NCBI GenBank assembly: GCA_002633005.1
Contig: NMRA01000663.1
Span: 166,233-218,600, forward strand
Direction: 5' to 3'
Length of the DNA: 52,368 bases
Origin: Phoronis australis
Taxonomy: Eukaryota; Phoronida; Phoronidae
Positions 22,920 through 33,265 of the stretch are shown one piece after another (positions within the stretch are counted from its first letter, which is position 1; every line of letters starts with the position of its first letter). The translations under genes and the position numbers were made by a program. Under the pieces are notes generated by a model, which saw only the letters and a program-made list of their open reading frames with translations, made no database searches and was not told the DNA's origin.

Positions 22920-24135
22920 AAATTCACTTAACATTGTGGACACATCTAATGAGATATAGCTGCTTTAACCAGCATTTTCCCCTGCGGGAATATCCCTGGG
23001 TTATAATCTGCAGAATCTGTTAATTTACAGCTACATACCCCAGGAGCACTGAACATAACCTAGGAAATGGCCAATCTAAACATTCCTGTAAGTATGTACT
23101 AGGGGGAGTCTACTCTCTAGGTGACCTAGTTTGTTTACTCAAGTTAAGTCTACGTATTGAGTCAATTATCTACAAAACTGTAGATTTTAATTAGGTTAAA
23201 GTATAGATTTTCTGAAAGTAGAAAACCTGTCGAATTAGTTGTTTACTTTTACCAGTCTCTCATTAATTGTGTAACTGTGGGTAGTTTTTGGCACATCCCA
23301 GGTTACTTTTCAGGTTCTGATCGCACCATAGGCCCAAAGGCTACCCAAGTTCTTGGTATCTGAGTGCGCTTTTAATGTATCTGTGACCAGTGACTGCAAC
23401 GGTATTCATTGTCAGTTCGTACATTGGGCCATTGAGATAAGTCTACTTGGGCCTTGCTCATGTGAAATCTCAATGGCTTTAACTTCTGTGAGTTTTACTG
23501 TGGCTTACATTAGTTTATTGTGTAATTAGAATGTGACGGTTCCACCAAATTTCCTCATCGTTGTTTGTTATATTGAAAGCGTCGTTATATAAGCCCGTGC
23601 TTTCTGTCAAACACTAACAGTTTTGATTCAGGCTTCTTACCGTTATAAAATTGAACAATTTTCATAAATGGTGAGTTGCTCAAAACTTATTTTTGGCATA
23701 AAACATGGGTTTAGTGCCGCTGTAAAGTAGGTTTAATTGTGACCAGATTCAGTAACTCATTCTCAATATGTTATATCATCCGGGAGTCAATTGAAATGGG
23801 TATATTCTTTCTCCAATAATTGCATTGATTTGGGGTGTGAACAAGGAATTACCAGTTGACAAGTCATCTTTTTGTGTAAGAGAAAGATGGGACATGAAAG
23901 TCTTGCACAAGACTAAAGTGTATGAAATTTGCTTACCCAAGAGAGCAACACTTATTGGCAAACTTATATTGAAAAATTTATACTCATGAAACAGATGTAC
24001 AATTCTGCGTATTTTTATTTGGTGAAATGAATGGCAGCTCTTCACCTAGGTTATGAGGGCCCAGGAATAGTTCTCTTCTCTTGCAGGAGCTTGCATTTTC
24101 TTGAGTCTTTATTATTACACGTCGTGTTATGTTGC
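22920..24135. other. No recognisable gene
   Basis: Intergenic sequence between an inverted-repeat element and the pogo-like fragment. The minus-strand frame at 23776-24045 has no recognisable motif. Confidence 0.45.
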
Positions 24136-24139
24136 GTGG

Positions 24140-24356
24140 TACAGTGGAACCCACTTAATGTCATACCGGATATTATGGTATCCTAATGATTGTTATGAAA
24201 TGTCAAGAAAACGAATGATTTATGGTCATGTACCTTTATATTGTGATTAAAAAATCAGCAAAATTGATTCTCACCTGCTTATTTGCACGTAAACCTTTGC
24301 TTTTCTATCAAAAAAATACCTAATTCATCTTAATTCCATTTGTCTTGTCGTATCGG
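24140..24356 (+). mobile_element. pogo/mariner-like MITE, left part
   Basis: It begins CAGTGGAACCCACTTAATGT, a terminus style common to Tc1/mariner-pogo elements. It then matches the complement of 51040-51262 in order: AAAATTGATTCTCACC, CTTATTTGCA, TTTTCTATC, CCTAATTCATCTTAA and CGTATCGG. The right terminus is missing or eroded where the ABC repeats begin. Confidence 0.65.
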
Positions 24357-24417
24357 CGCCAGGAGTCATTCCCTGCTTACCTGTCTTACTGTCACTCTCC
24401 ACTTACCATGATTGTGT

Positions 24418-25926
24418 TATGTGCCCACATATTAATATGCGGATGCATGTTGCCGTCATGTCTGGCCATGCGTCGTATGACTTCTGCTACTGTATGTCCT
24501 AAAACCCCTTGTAGGATCTTATTGAGGTTTGGCAGGTGTGTTCCCGTGAAACTGGCGACAGATGATGGCAAATTTCGGACCAATCCGATTACCACTGTGT
24601 CACTACTCACAATTTTTTTTATGTTTTACTGTGTGTCTTTAGTGTTTATTGATGGATTTTCATGAAACTTAGCAAGTAGGTTTCTTTTAAGGAGATGCAA
24701 TGCCTTCCATTCTGGGACAAATTTGATGTCTTCTGCGTCATCTAGTGGGGATTTTAAAAGTTTTGAGTCCATTTTTGGTGTGTAACTCTATCCACCAAAC
24801 CGCTTGAAGGATCATTGTGAAAGTTGGCAGATATGTTTCAAATGAGAAGACTGCAGCTGATGTTTATATTTAGACGGTTCGACTACTTTGATGCCCCCTA
24901 GTGGCATTCTTCACGACTATGACTGTGTCTCCTTAACCTTTGCAGGGTCTTGGTGAAATTTGGCAGATGTGCTTCTATGGAGCTGACTATGGATTATGAC
25001 CAGTTTCAGACCAATCAGAGTACCGCTGTGCCCCCTAGTGGCAATTTTATTTTTTTACAATTGCTTCTGCATCTTCGGAGTTCATTGATGGATTTTTATA
25101 AAATGTGTCAAATAGGTTTCTATTGGAAACATGACGGTGCTCTTCCATTTCCGTGTACCTAGTGACTAGTGACATGTGTGTATGTGTGGGTGAATATTGT
25201 TGTCCTCTCTGTCCGAATCTCCTTAATCCTTTGGAGGAGTTTTGTGAAATTTGAAAGATGTCTTCCTATGAAGCTGACGGCAAAGTGTCAAAGTGATCCA
25301 AACACCTCTGTAACCCCTAATGGCGTTTTCTTTTTTTTTTCATCTGTGTCTTCAGAGTTCATAAATGTTTTTCAATCAGGTTTCTATAAGGAGACGACAA
25401 CGCCTTCCCATTTTTGGGCAGATTTGATGTTTTCTGCACCACTGCCTCTGTATCTGCCAAACCACTCAAAGGATCATGATAAAAATTGACCTTTGTGTTC
25501 CTGATGCAAAGATCAATGCTGATGTTGATTCTCGGATGGTTTTAACTATTCTGGCCCCTAGTAGAAACTTTGGTGGTTTTTTGCGTCCTCGACTATCCTC
25601 AACCCTTTGAAGGAACTCTGCGGAATTTGGTTGGTGGGCTGCTATAGAGATGGCAACAGATGACGATGAGTTTCAGGCCAGTTGGACTATAACTGTGTCG
25701 TTTAGTGTCAACTGTTTTTTTTACGTTTGCCTCTACATCTTAGGGTTTCCTTGGCTTATTTTCATGAGATTTTGCAAATGGTCCTTATTACAAAGTCAAT
25801 GGCAATTTCTCAAAATGAACAGGTTTGAAGCATTCCGTGGCATCAAATGGCCATTTTTATGATACTATGAACACATAGAAGCACACTGTTTGCGGTGCTG
25901 TTGTGGGCGCATTTCACCGTTCTGCG
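24418..25926 (+). repeat. ABC-subunit repetitive element, copy 1
   Basis: The leader GTTATGTGCCCACATATTAA is followed by subunits of about 140-150 bp. Each subunit has a GAAATTTGGCA-like box and, about 80 bp later, a CCTAGTGG box. In order the boxes read A (decayed, 24595), B (24738), C (24896), A (25030), B (decayed), A (25312, C lost), B (truncated), C (25552), A (25692), B (25840). The copy closes with GTGGGCGCATTTC at about 25903. The box CCACTAGGGGGCRC, read on the minus strand, resembles the CTCF core. This is the most diverged of the copies. No protein is encoded. Confidence 0.75.
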
Positions 25927-25929
25927 TTA

Positions 25930-26137
25930 CTGTTGTTATTTTTTCGAGTTTTTGGCATCTGCTTAAACAATCATTTAAATGACTTGACAGATGCTTTCCT
26001 GATAAGAAGGCCAAAGCTGACATTGATTTTTGGACAGGTGTGACAACTGTGGCGCCTGCCGGTGGAGATTTTATTTTTTGCTTGGGGAAATGAAATTTCT
26101 CCATGTATGTTGCTTTGTCATAAAATTCGTTTGTTTT
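25930..26137 (+). repeat. Orphan C subunit between element copies
   Basis: A single subunit of C type (TTTGGCATCTGC, then AACAATCATTTAAATGAC, then GTGGCGCCTGCCGGTGGAG) and about 70 bp of linker lie between copies 1 and 2. It probably survives from a larger copy or an unequal exchange. Confidence 0.5.
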
Positions 26138-27440
26138 TATGCGCTCACATATTTATATGTGGTCGCCTATTGCCGTCATCTCTTTCTGGGTGTCCGCGGC
26201 TGTATCTCCTAAATCCCTTGCAGGATAGTATTGAAATTTGGCAGGTGTGTTCCTATGGGTTACGACAGAGGGCAACGAGTTTCGGTCCGACCCAAATACC
26301 GCTGTGCTCCCTAGTGGCAATTTAAGTTTTTTTACGTTTGCCTCTGTATCTTTAAAGGTCTTTAACCGATCTTTATGAAATTTGGTACATAGGCATCTAT
26401 TAATGAGTTCACGGCATCCTCCCGTTTTCGGATTGCTTGGATGGATTTTCCGCCATCTTGTGGCCATTTTTACTATTTTTGAGTCGTTTTTTGGCGTCCG
26501 CCCCTCTAACAACCAAACCACTCTAAGGATGATTGTGAAAATTGGCATGTATGGTCTTACTATGAAGAAGACAGTTGACAATGATTTGCCAATGACTTCG
26601 ACTACTGTGGCGCTTCCTACTGGCAGTTTTGTTTGTTTTTGCGCCCATGACTGTATTTACTAAACGCTCTATAGGATCTTTATTAAGTTTAGCAAATGTA
26701 TTTATATAAAATTGACAACAGACGACGACGACTTTCGGACAGATTGGTTTAATGGTGTGCTCCCTAGTGGCAATTTTATTTTTTTTACGATTATCTTTGT
26801 ATCATCAAAGGTTCTCGAGAGGTTTCTATAAAATTTGACACATACACATCCATTAGTGAGGTGACGCTAGCCATTCATCTTCAGATTGATTCAAGGTTTT
26901 TTGCGCCACCTTGTGGCCATTTTTGTTGTTTTTGAGTCTGTTTTGTGATGTTCATCCTTCTGTCAACCAAACCACTCTAAGGATGATTGTGAAAGTTGGC
27001 GTGTTACTTTCTATGAAGAGGACGGTTGCTGATGATTTTCTGATGACTTTGACTACTGTGGCGCCTCCTAGTGGCAGTTTTGTTTTTTGCACCAATACCC
27101 GTATCTCCTAAGCCCTTTGCAGGATCTTTATAAAATTTAGCACGTGTATTTATATGAAGTAACAAGAGAAGATGACTTTTAGACGGAAACGATGAACACT
27201 GTGCCCCCTAGTGGCAATTTCGTTTTTTTGTTTTCCTCTGTTTCTCTGAAGTTCCCTTGGCGAATTTTAATTAAAGTTGGTAAATGGCTTTCTTTTAAAG
27301 AAACTATGACTTTTTTGGTTTTCAGATGGATTCGGCATATTTTGCGCCATCTAGTGGCCATTTTAATGATACAAATAAACAACCCTAAAAGCAGACCATT
27401 TTTTGATGCATTCGTGGGCGCATTTCAACGCTCTGCGTTG
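26138..27440 (+). repeat. ABC-subunit repetitive element, copy 2
   Basis: This copy shows the structure most clearly. The leader TATGCGCTCACATATTTATA precedes eight subunits ordered A, B, C, A, B, C, A, B. The boxes are at about 26303, 26449, 26608, 26757, 26907, 27061, 27203 and 27344, spaced about 141-160 bp. A boxes read GTGCYCCCTAGTGGCAATTT, B boxes GCGCCATCTAGTGGCCATTT and C boxes GGCGCCTCCTAGTGGCAGTT. After the last B comes a terminal sequence with GTGGGCGCATTTCAACGCTC, complementary to the ATGCGCCCAC-like start. Confidence 0.82.
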
Positions 27441-27450
27441 CTCTTGTTTG

Positions 27451-28155
27451 TTATGCGCCCACATATTTACCAGTTTGCCCCCTAGTGGCAATTCTAGTTT
27501 TTACGTTTACCTCTATATCTTCAAAGGTCCTCAAGGGATTTTTATAAAATTTGGAATATAGTCATCTATTGGTAAGATGACACTATCCTGTTTTCAGATG
27601 GAATCAAGGTATTTTGTGCCACCTAATAGCCATTTTTGCTGTTTTCGAGTACGTCCTTCTATCAACCAAACCATTCTAAGGATGATTGTGAAAATTGGCA
27701 TACATGTTCTCAGTGTGAAGAGGATGGTTGACCACGATTTTCCAACGACTTTGACTGCTGTGGCGCCTCCTAGTGGCAGTTAATTTTTTTGCATTCATAG
27801 CTGTATCTCCTAAAACTCCTAAACCTAGTGCAGGACCTTAATTAAATTAAGCAAGTGTATTTATATGAAGTTGGCAACAGACGAGGACGACTTTCAGACG
27901 AATCGGGTGAATGCTGTGCTCCCTAGTGGCAATTTCGTTTTTTCTTGTTTCCTTTGCTTCTCTGAAGTTCTTGACCTATTTTTATTAAATTTGGAAATTT
28001 CTTTCTATTGAAGAAACGATGGCATGTTCCCGTTTTCGGATAGATTTGATGTATTTTGCGCCATCTAGTGGCCATTTTTATGATATAAATATACACCCCA
28101 GAAGCACACCATTAGGGATGCATTGGTGGATGCATTTCAAGGCTCTGTGGCTGTT
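27451..28155 (+). repeat. ABC-subunit repetitive element, copy 3
   Basis: It starts TTATGCGCCCACATATTTAC about 10 bp after copy 2 ends. The first subunit is shortened so that the first A box follows almost at once (27477). The order is A, B, C, A, B, with boxes at about 27477, 27617, 27762, 27918 and 28062. A terminal GATGCATTTCAAGGCTCTG segment follows. Head-to-tail adjacency with copy 2 suggests tandem amplification or insertion into like sequence. Confidence 0.8.
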
Positions 28156-28159
28156 GCTT

Positions 28160-28905
28160 AATTTCTAATTACTTTCACCATGTGTCACTCTTCAGAGCAC
28201 TTTCATTTGCGTCTTCTGCTCCTTACTCTTTTTGAAACTTTTACAAGTGCTCTATTTTAAATGTGACTCCAGTTACCTATGAGGTTTTGACGGTTCTGAC
28301 TACCGCTGTGCCCCCTAGTGGCAATTTTAGTTTCTATGCTTGCCTCAGTTCTGCAATGCTTTTTAATGAACTTTTGCAAACAAGTTTCTGTTCTGGCGAC
28401 CACAACATCATTCCATTTCGGGATGGCTTTTACACCTTCTGTGCCACCTAATGGGCACTTTCATTATTTTGGAGTCGTCTGCCTCTGTATTTGCGTAAGG
28501 GATCAGCCATCATTACGAAAATTGGCAGATATATTCCTACTGACAAGAGCAGGACTGACATGGATTTTCAGATGGATCCAACTGGTCAGGCGCCCCCTAG
28601 TGACATTTTTGTTTCTGATGCTGTATCTCCTAAACATCCCTGTAGCATCCTTTGAAAGCTGGCAAGTTTATACCTATTAACTTAAAAGATGTACGGGTTG
28701 GACTAACGCTTTGCCTCCTATTGGAAATTTGTTTTCCTTTTCTCGTTTGCCTCTGTAATCCTAAGACTGATTTTCATGAAATATAGTTAATAGCTTTCTA
28801 TTTAGGAGACGACGACCCGTTCCCATTTTCAGACATATTTGAGGTATTGCGTGCCATCTAATGGCTGTTTTATCATGCCAATTAACACCCCTAGAAGTAC
28901 ACCAG
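28160..28905 (+). repeat. ABC-subunit repetitive element, copy 4
   Basis: The leader is not recognisable. Subunits A, B, C, A, B follow with boxes at about 28310, 28442, 28590, 28711 and 28852. The terminal stretch CACCCCTAGAAGTACACC matches the ends of the other copies. The closing GTGGGCGCAT is lost. Confidence 0.72.
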
Positions 28906-28914
28906 TTGCACTAC

Positions 28915-29590
28915 AGTTGTGAAAGTTGAAACCACTTGATGGAATAAATTATCCCGCTTATTATCATAATTAATGTCAAAAGCGAGGGTATGACGTTACA
29001 TATATATATTCTTTGTACATTTTTAAACATTAATAAACTCTTTGTACTCTTTTGCAATTAATCCCTGTTCATATTTTAATGTTGACCTCTGCTATGTATG
29101 CAGCTCAGCTCCTTGGAGGAGCACACTGGCGTACGTGTTCCACAGTAGATCAGCGAAAAACACCCCAGATTTGTATGACAAGTAAAACCACGTTTCCCGT
29201 TAATTGGTGGGTGCAGGTTGTTACCGACCGGTGCTAATAGCTTTCGGTGTACTATAAACCGAAGACTGATTCGAGTTAGTCACTTTATTAATCTCGACCG
29301 TCCGTTCTCAAGTCTACTCAAACAAAAGGTCCAAGGTAATGCCTGTTCTATGCTCCAGCCAGTACTGCAAGCCTTCACTTGTGATGAACTTCTGAGGCAC
29401 TTCCAGCAACTGGTACACTCGCTGATTCAATAACCTGCTGTCAGTATAGCTGGCTCTCTATAGACTTTCGCTGTAACTGCTGATTCTCTTCCCTGCAACT
29501 CAATTTAAACTCTGTTGTAACTAACTACCTTAAACTCTCTTGTAACTAACTAAAGTAACCTACGCCTGGGTATTTATAGTCTCTTGCAAT
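28915..29590. other. No recognisable gene; upstream of the bZIP gene
   Basis: Contains an AT-rich stretch (TATATATAT near 28998) and short open frames without motifs. It could include upstream non-coding exons or a promoter of the bZIP gene, but nothing specific shows this. Confidence 0.4.
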
Positions 29591-29591
29591 A

Positions 29592-29728
29592 TTCTGGAAC
29601 TTTTCACCAAATCAAGCACATTTTAGAATTTTCTGGAATCTACCCAAACATTCTACAAACATTTACTGGGCTCTAGAATGTTCCAGACTACATAAATCAC
29701 CAACATGCTAGAATCTTTTAGAATGTTC
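29592..29728. promoter_or_regulatory. Cluster of heat-shock-element-like motifs
   Basis: HSF sites are alternating GAA/TTC pentamers. GAATTTTCTGGAA at 29626-29638 is a perfect three-unit site. TTCTGGAAC at 29592-29600, TAGAATGTTCC at 29674-29684 and TAGAATGTTCC at 29719-29729 are two-unit sites with near-matching neighbours. Four sites in 140 bp lie about 670-810 bp upstream of the bZIP start codon, consistent with a regulatory role there. They could instead be part of an unrecognised repeat; related motifs occur inside some retrotransposon LTRs. Confidence 0.45.
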
Positions 29729-29897
29729 CCTACCATACCATTGTAAACAAATATCATTGTCCTGACCTCATGGGTAATGTCAATTAAGTGCTAACCACTA
29801 GTCCATGAACATAACAATAGAGTAAAATAATTAAACTAAGTACTATGTCAGGTTACTCCTGACAATCTTTCTGCACAAGCAAATTAAATTGCACAAT

Positions 29898-30189
29898 GCA
29901 TGCGCGCACCCAGCCTAAAATATAAGGAGGCTCGAATTCTTCGATATGTGGACCCTTTACTGAAAAAAATCAGCGAGGACTAAAAAAACGGGGCCGCTAG
30001 ATTCAGGCTGCCAATCGTGCATCCGCGCTGAATTCCTGTGGACTTTGTGGACCTTGGTGTCGTTTACTCTGACTTTTTGTTTCGCTGAGGCAGACCTTTT
30101 TGCCCATTTCGCCAAAGTGGGGGGCTCGTTTGAGCCCCCCCCCCCCCNNNNNNNNNNCCCCCCCCCCCCCTCCTGGGTGCTCCCACGCA
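29898..30189. mobile_element. Non-autonomous element with GCATGCGCGCACCC end, containing an assembly gap
   Basis: The left end GCATGCGCGCACCCAGCC and the complement of the right end, GCGTGGGAGCACCCAGGA, are imperfect inverted termini. The inner segment CCCAGCCTAAAAT, then GCCTCGAATT-like, also occurs inside the element at 38763-39065, linking the families. A C-run with ten N at 30148-30157 lies near the right end, so the length is unreliable. It sits about 210 bp upstream of the bZIP start codon. Confidence 0.5.
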
Positions 30190-30400
30190 ATACCTTAACA
30201 CACTGGTAGTCTGGCTGTACACTGAGTTAGCTCATGTGCCGCATGCTGAGTGAACTATCGTGCTCTGGAACTATAGTATTTTTGCATGAAGGCTCGATCA
30301 TGGAACATATACTGAGGTGATGTAGCTGGTCTTTCAGGCAACAGCAAAACAAAGGTGCCAAATATCAATATCTTGTTACTGTTTATAATTATTATAGAGA

Positions 30401-31774
30401 ATGAGCTACCCAGACGGCACCGCTGTCACCAGAAGTGAGCCCCCTTCTACCATTCCAAGGTATGTCATTCGTGCAACTAGTCCCATTGGCTTACAACCTC
30501 GTCAACTCCAACCTCTGGCTCCGGGGCCCAGCTCCACGGTCATCAGACCTCTGCTTTTGTCTAAAGACGATTACTGGAGTGATCCTCAACTAGTAACTCG
30601 GTCGCCGATGGGCCAGGTTTTGATCAGCCCGTCTGGGTCAACGAGAAAAAAGCGTGCCTTTATGCCGGATGACAGGAAAGACGAGAAGTACTGGGAAAAA
30701 CGGCGGCGCAACAATGCAGCAGCGAGGCGGTCACGTGAGAAGAGGAAGATCGTGGATGTCACTATGGAGCAACAGATACACGCACTGACCATGGAGAATA
30801 ACCATCTGCGAGCTGAGCTTAATAGGTTACGCAAACGATTCAACGCTAGCGACAAGGGGCCTTCATCTACAATCACCTCGTCTATGGATACTACCACCTC
30901 TGTGAAAGAATCACGGTCTAATAGCGTCATGCACATTCACAGTAGCAGCAACAGGAGTATGTCGAGCAGTGATACTGGATTTAACGACGACGTTTGCAGC
31001 AGAGGTGCATCTTCGAGCATAGATGAGCCAAGTCACCTGCACACCTTGGCAGTCGCAGCCCAGGTGGTGTCGGACATAAGCGTTCCTGCTGTAAATGTTC
31101 CTGACGTAAGCGTCCCTGACGTAAGCGTTCCCGAGAATATGTACAAAACATTGAACAATGAACACAAGAAGATGTTATCTGACTCTGGGTTGGAAAGCAA
31201 GACTTCGAGCGATTCTGGAGTGGAGCAGGAACAGCGCTCTGTGCTTCAATCAACGGAGGGAACCGTGTCGGGAGACACTTGCAGCATTAGCTCCAGAGGG
31301 AGTGGCAGTGACTTTCTGTCTCTGCCTTCTGAAGAAACTTCATCGAAAGATACCAGGTCAGATACCCCTGGCTCGCAGGACGACAGCTCGGAGAAACAGC
31401 GCATCCTCACTTTGAAAAGCTTGCCGCACAAGCTGCGCTACAAAGTAGATTCTAACTGGGCGTACTCCGAAAGTTCATCAACGTCGGCTTCTCCAGAAAT
31501 GCCCGAAGAATCACCATCCAACGAAGCGACCAGTCCTGTACGTGTTGGCTTCATGAAGCAGACGGCTGTTAGTCAGAAGAAGCATCAACAGTACCTTGAA
31601 AATCGTATGAGGAATAACGTAGCCAATAGGAAAGCGAAGCATATCTATAAGACGGAACAAAATGGTGGCGAAGAAGCTACGGAGAATGAAAATGCGGAGA
31701 TGAGGCGAGAATTGGAAATGATGAAGAAACAATTGGAGGAATTGAAAAAGCAATTTGATGAGCAGAAGAAGTAA
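30401..31774 (+). CDS. NFIL3/E4BP4-like bZIP transcription factor
   Basis: A single uninterrupted ORF of 457 codons, close to the roughly 460 residues of vertebrate NFIL3, whose coding region is also in one exon. Residues 82-116 hold RKKRAFMPDDRKDEKYWEKR, then RRNNAAARRSREKRK, the NFIL3-type extended basic region, with the invariant Asn104 and Arg112. A short zipper follows with heptad residues Met122, Leu129, Leu136 and Leu143. Residues 150-345 are Ser/Thr-rich and probably disordered, with a VPDVS-type repeat at about 223-244. LPHKLRYK (about 340-350) resembles a motif I recall in vertebrate NFIL3. Residues 393-457 form a second, degenerate bZIP-like segment (YLENRMRNNVANRKAK, then a coiled coil). 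The expected role is nuclear DNA binding as a dimer at NFIL3/PAR-type sites; vertebrate NFIL3 represses and acts in clock and immune programmes, and function here is inferred. The ATG has A at -3 and an in-frame TAG six bases upstream. A 5' UTR intron is possible (acceptor-like TCTTTCAG at 30330-30337). Assignment to NFIL3 against PAR-bZIP rests on the REKRK...E pattern. Confidence 0.93.
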   Translation: MSYPDGTAVTRSEPPSTIPRYVIRATSPIGLQPRQLQPLAPGPSSTVIRPLLLSKDDYWSDPQLVTRSPMGQVLISPSGSTRKKRAFMPDDRKDEKYWEKRRRNNAAARRSREKRKIVDVTMEQQIHALTMENNHLRAELNRLRKRFNASDKGPSSTITSSMDTTTSVKESRSNSVMHIHSSSNRSMSSSDTGFNDDVCSRGASSSIDEPSHLHTLAVAAQVVSDISVPAVNVPDVSVPDVSVPENMYKTLNNEHKKMLSDSGLESKTSSDSGVEQEQRSVLQSTEGTVSGDTCSISSRGSGSDFLSLPSEETSSKDTRSDTPGSQDDSSEKQRILTLKSLPHKLRYKVDSNWAYSESSSTSASPEMPEESPSNEATSPVRVGFMKQTAVSQKKHQQYLENRMRNNVANRKAKHIYKTEQNGGEEATENENAEMRRELEMMKKQLEELKKQFDEQKK

Positions 31775-33265
31775 CTGTGTATTTAATTTCAAGAACACGT
31801 GTTGTGTTGGATGGCAGGCGATTGTTAACTGGTTTCAACTGAAGTATATATTAAGAGTTGGTGAGATGTCGATTACTTGTTGTTAACAGTTGTACATCGT
31901 TCTGAGGTTTCGAGGTAGTTCGTGGCTGGGACTTGGCGGACCAACCCCGTCGGTGACAATCTTAATGAAGCCACTGTTGTGATGTATGCCGAAATGACGA
32001 TATATCAGCATGTAATGAACTGTGAAGCTGTAGTAAATAGTCTAACAAATGACTGAACCTTGTGTTGTAGTGCATAAACAGCTTGAAAATTCTTGTGTGT
32101 TCGATGCCGTGCTGTCAAAGTCAACTGTGCGCTTTGATCTCTGGAGAATACCCGTCATTTCCATATCAGAAGCCGTACTCTACCTCATTCAAAATTACTA
32201 TTTTTTATTACTGTATAATCACAAGACCGGTTGAAATAGGCTGAAGGAACCATCTCTGTATTAATGGTGGTAATTAAACATCGTTCAGTAATTACACAAC
32301 GCGCATGTCTCTTTCGAAAGAAAAATCTGCATTTCATGTTACTCTTACAGTTGCTGGCTAAACTAAAGAGTGCTTATAATGTTAGGAGATTTGTTATTGC
32401 TGATCTTGAAATTCTTGTTTGCACAGAACAATCGCGCATTTATGTTCATGTTAAGTGTATTGCCATGTCTTACAAATGTTTGTTATTGCTTAGAAGTGCA
32501 TTTCTAGTCATTTCTTGTGTGATTCTTATTTCATTGGCGTAACTCCCATAATGTGAGTTAAGCACAACTGTTGTGTTTAAGTCTTTGTGTGGAATTTGCC
32601 TAAGAGTGAGCCTGAAAAGTTATTTCTGAAATATTCCTTTTGTGGATGTGTTGGAATGTGAATCGTTAAAATTGTTGAAGTAAAATTCAGTGTAACTAGT
32701 AATAGTGAACGACTTTGGCTTGTACTAACATTGTTATGGTGTTTTATAAGGATAGACATTATCTGAAATGTTTATTTCTTCTTTCGCTGTCAAAGTGAAA
32801 TATGTGTTGAGATTTTAGTACATGAAGTTAATAGAATTAGTTGTGTTAAGAACAAGAATCCCCATGCAGTGCTATTTATTGATGTTGTTAAGCAGTCGGC
32901 TTTGATAGCTTCCTGTTTTTTGGCTGTTAAGTGGTATTCTTTGAATGAAACCAAGTGTTACTGAGGAAAAATGTGCTTCTGGACAACATTGTAGAATGAC
33001 ATATTAGTTATTTGAAGGAGTCTTTTTAGGATTTTTGATTTCTTAATTAAGTTATTACTCAAATTTTACTCTGTCATTTTAGGTACCGAACGGAGATCAA
33101 CATTTGTTAGGGGGATAGGGTACTCCGCTGTAAACCAAAGTTGATTTCAATTTGAAATTGACATTTATATGTTGCCGCATGGGGTTGAAAGTAGCAGTTT
33201 TCTTTTAAGCATGTTTTATTGAATACCATGCCAAGTTCACTGACGGCACACTGCTGTATGGTGTG
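31775..33265 (+). other. Probable 3' UTR of the bZIP gene
   Basis: T-rich, repeat-free DNA directly after the stop codon, with several ATTTA-type motifs (for example TATTTAAT just after the stop and CTATTTATTG near 32872). These are consistent with an unstable mRNA but not proof of one. No other gene is seen. Extent is inferred from the first good poly(A) signal. Confidence 0.5.

Noticed and set aside
25865-28680. Many open frames of 60-140 codons on both strands through the ABC arrays, with recurring peptides such as PPSGSF and NQTTLRMIVK.
   Set aside because: They recur in every subunit and on both strands because the DNA repeats. No frame is kept from copy to copy and stops fall at different places. 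This is repeat sequence, not a gene.
24418-28905. Regularly spaced similar boxes considered as a CRISPR-like array.
   Set aside because: The whole 140-150-bp subunit is repeated, with no unique spacers. The context is an animal genome and no cas genes are present.
30131-30170. Long poly(C) region considered as a structured G-quadruplex regulatory element.
   Set aside because: It contains ten N and is a homopolymer next to a gap. The true sequence is unknown, so no claim is justified.
30586-31798. Minus-strand and alternate-frame open frames overlapping the bZIP coding region.
   Set aside because: They are shadows of a GC-richer coding region. The plus-strand bZIP frame explains the composition fully.
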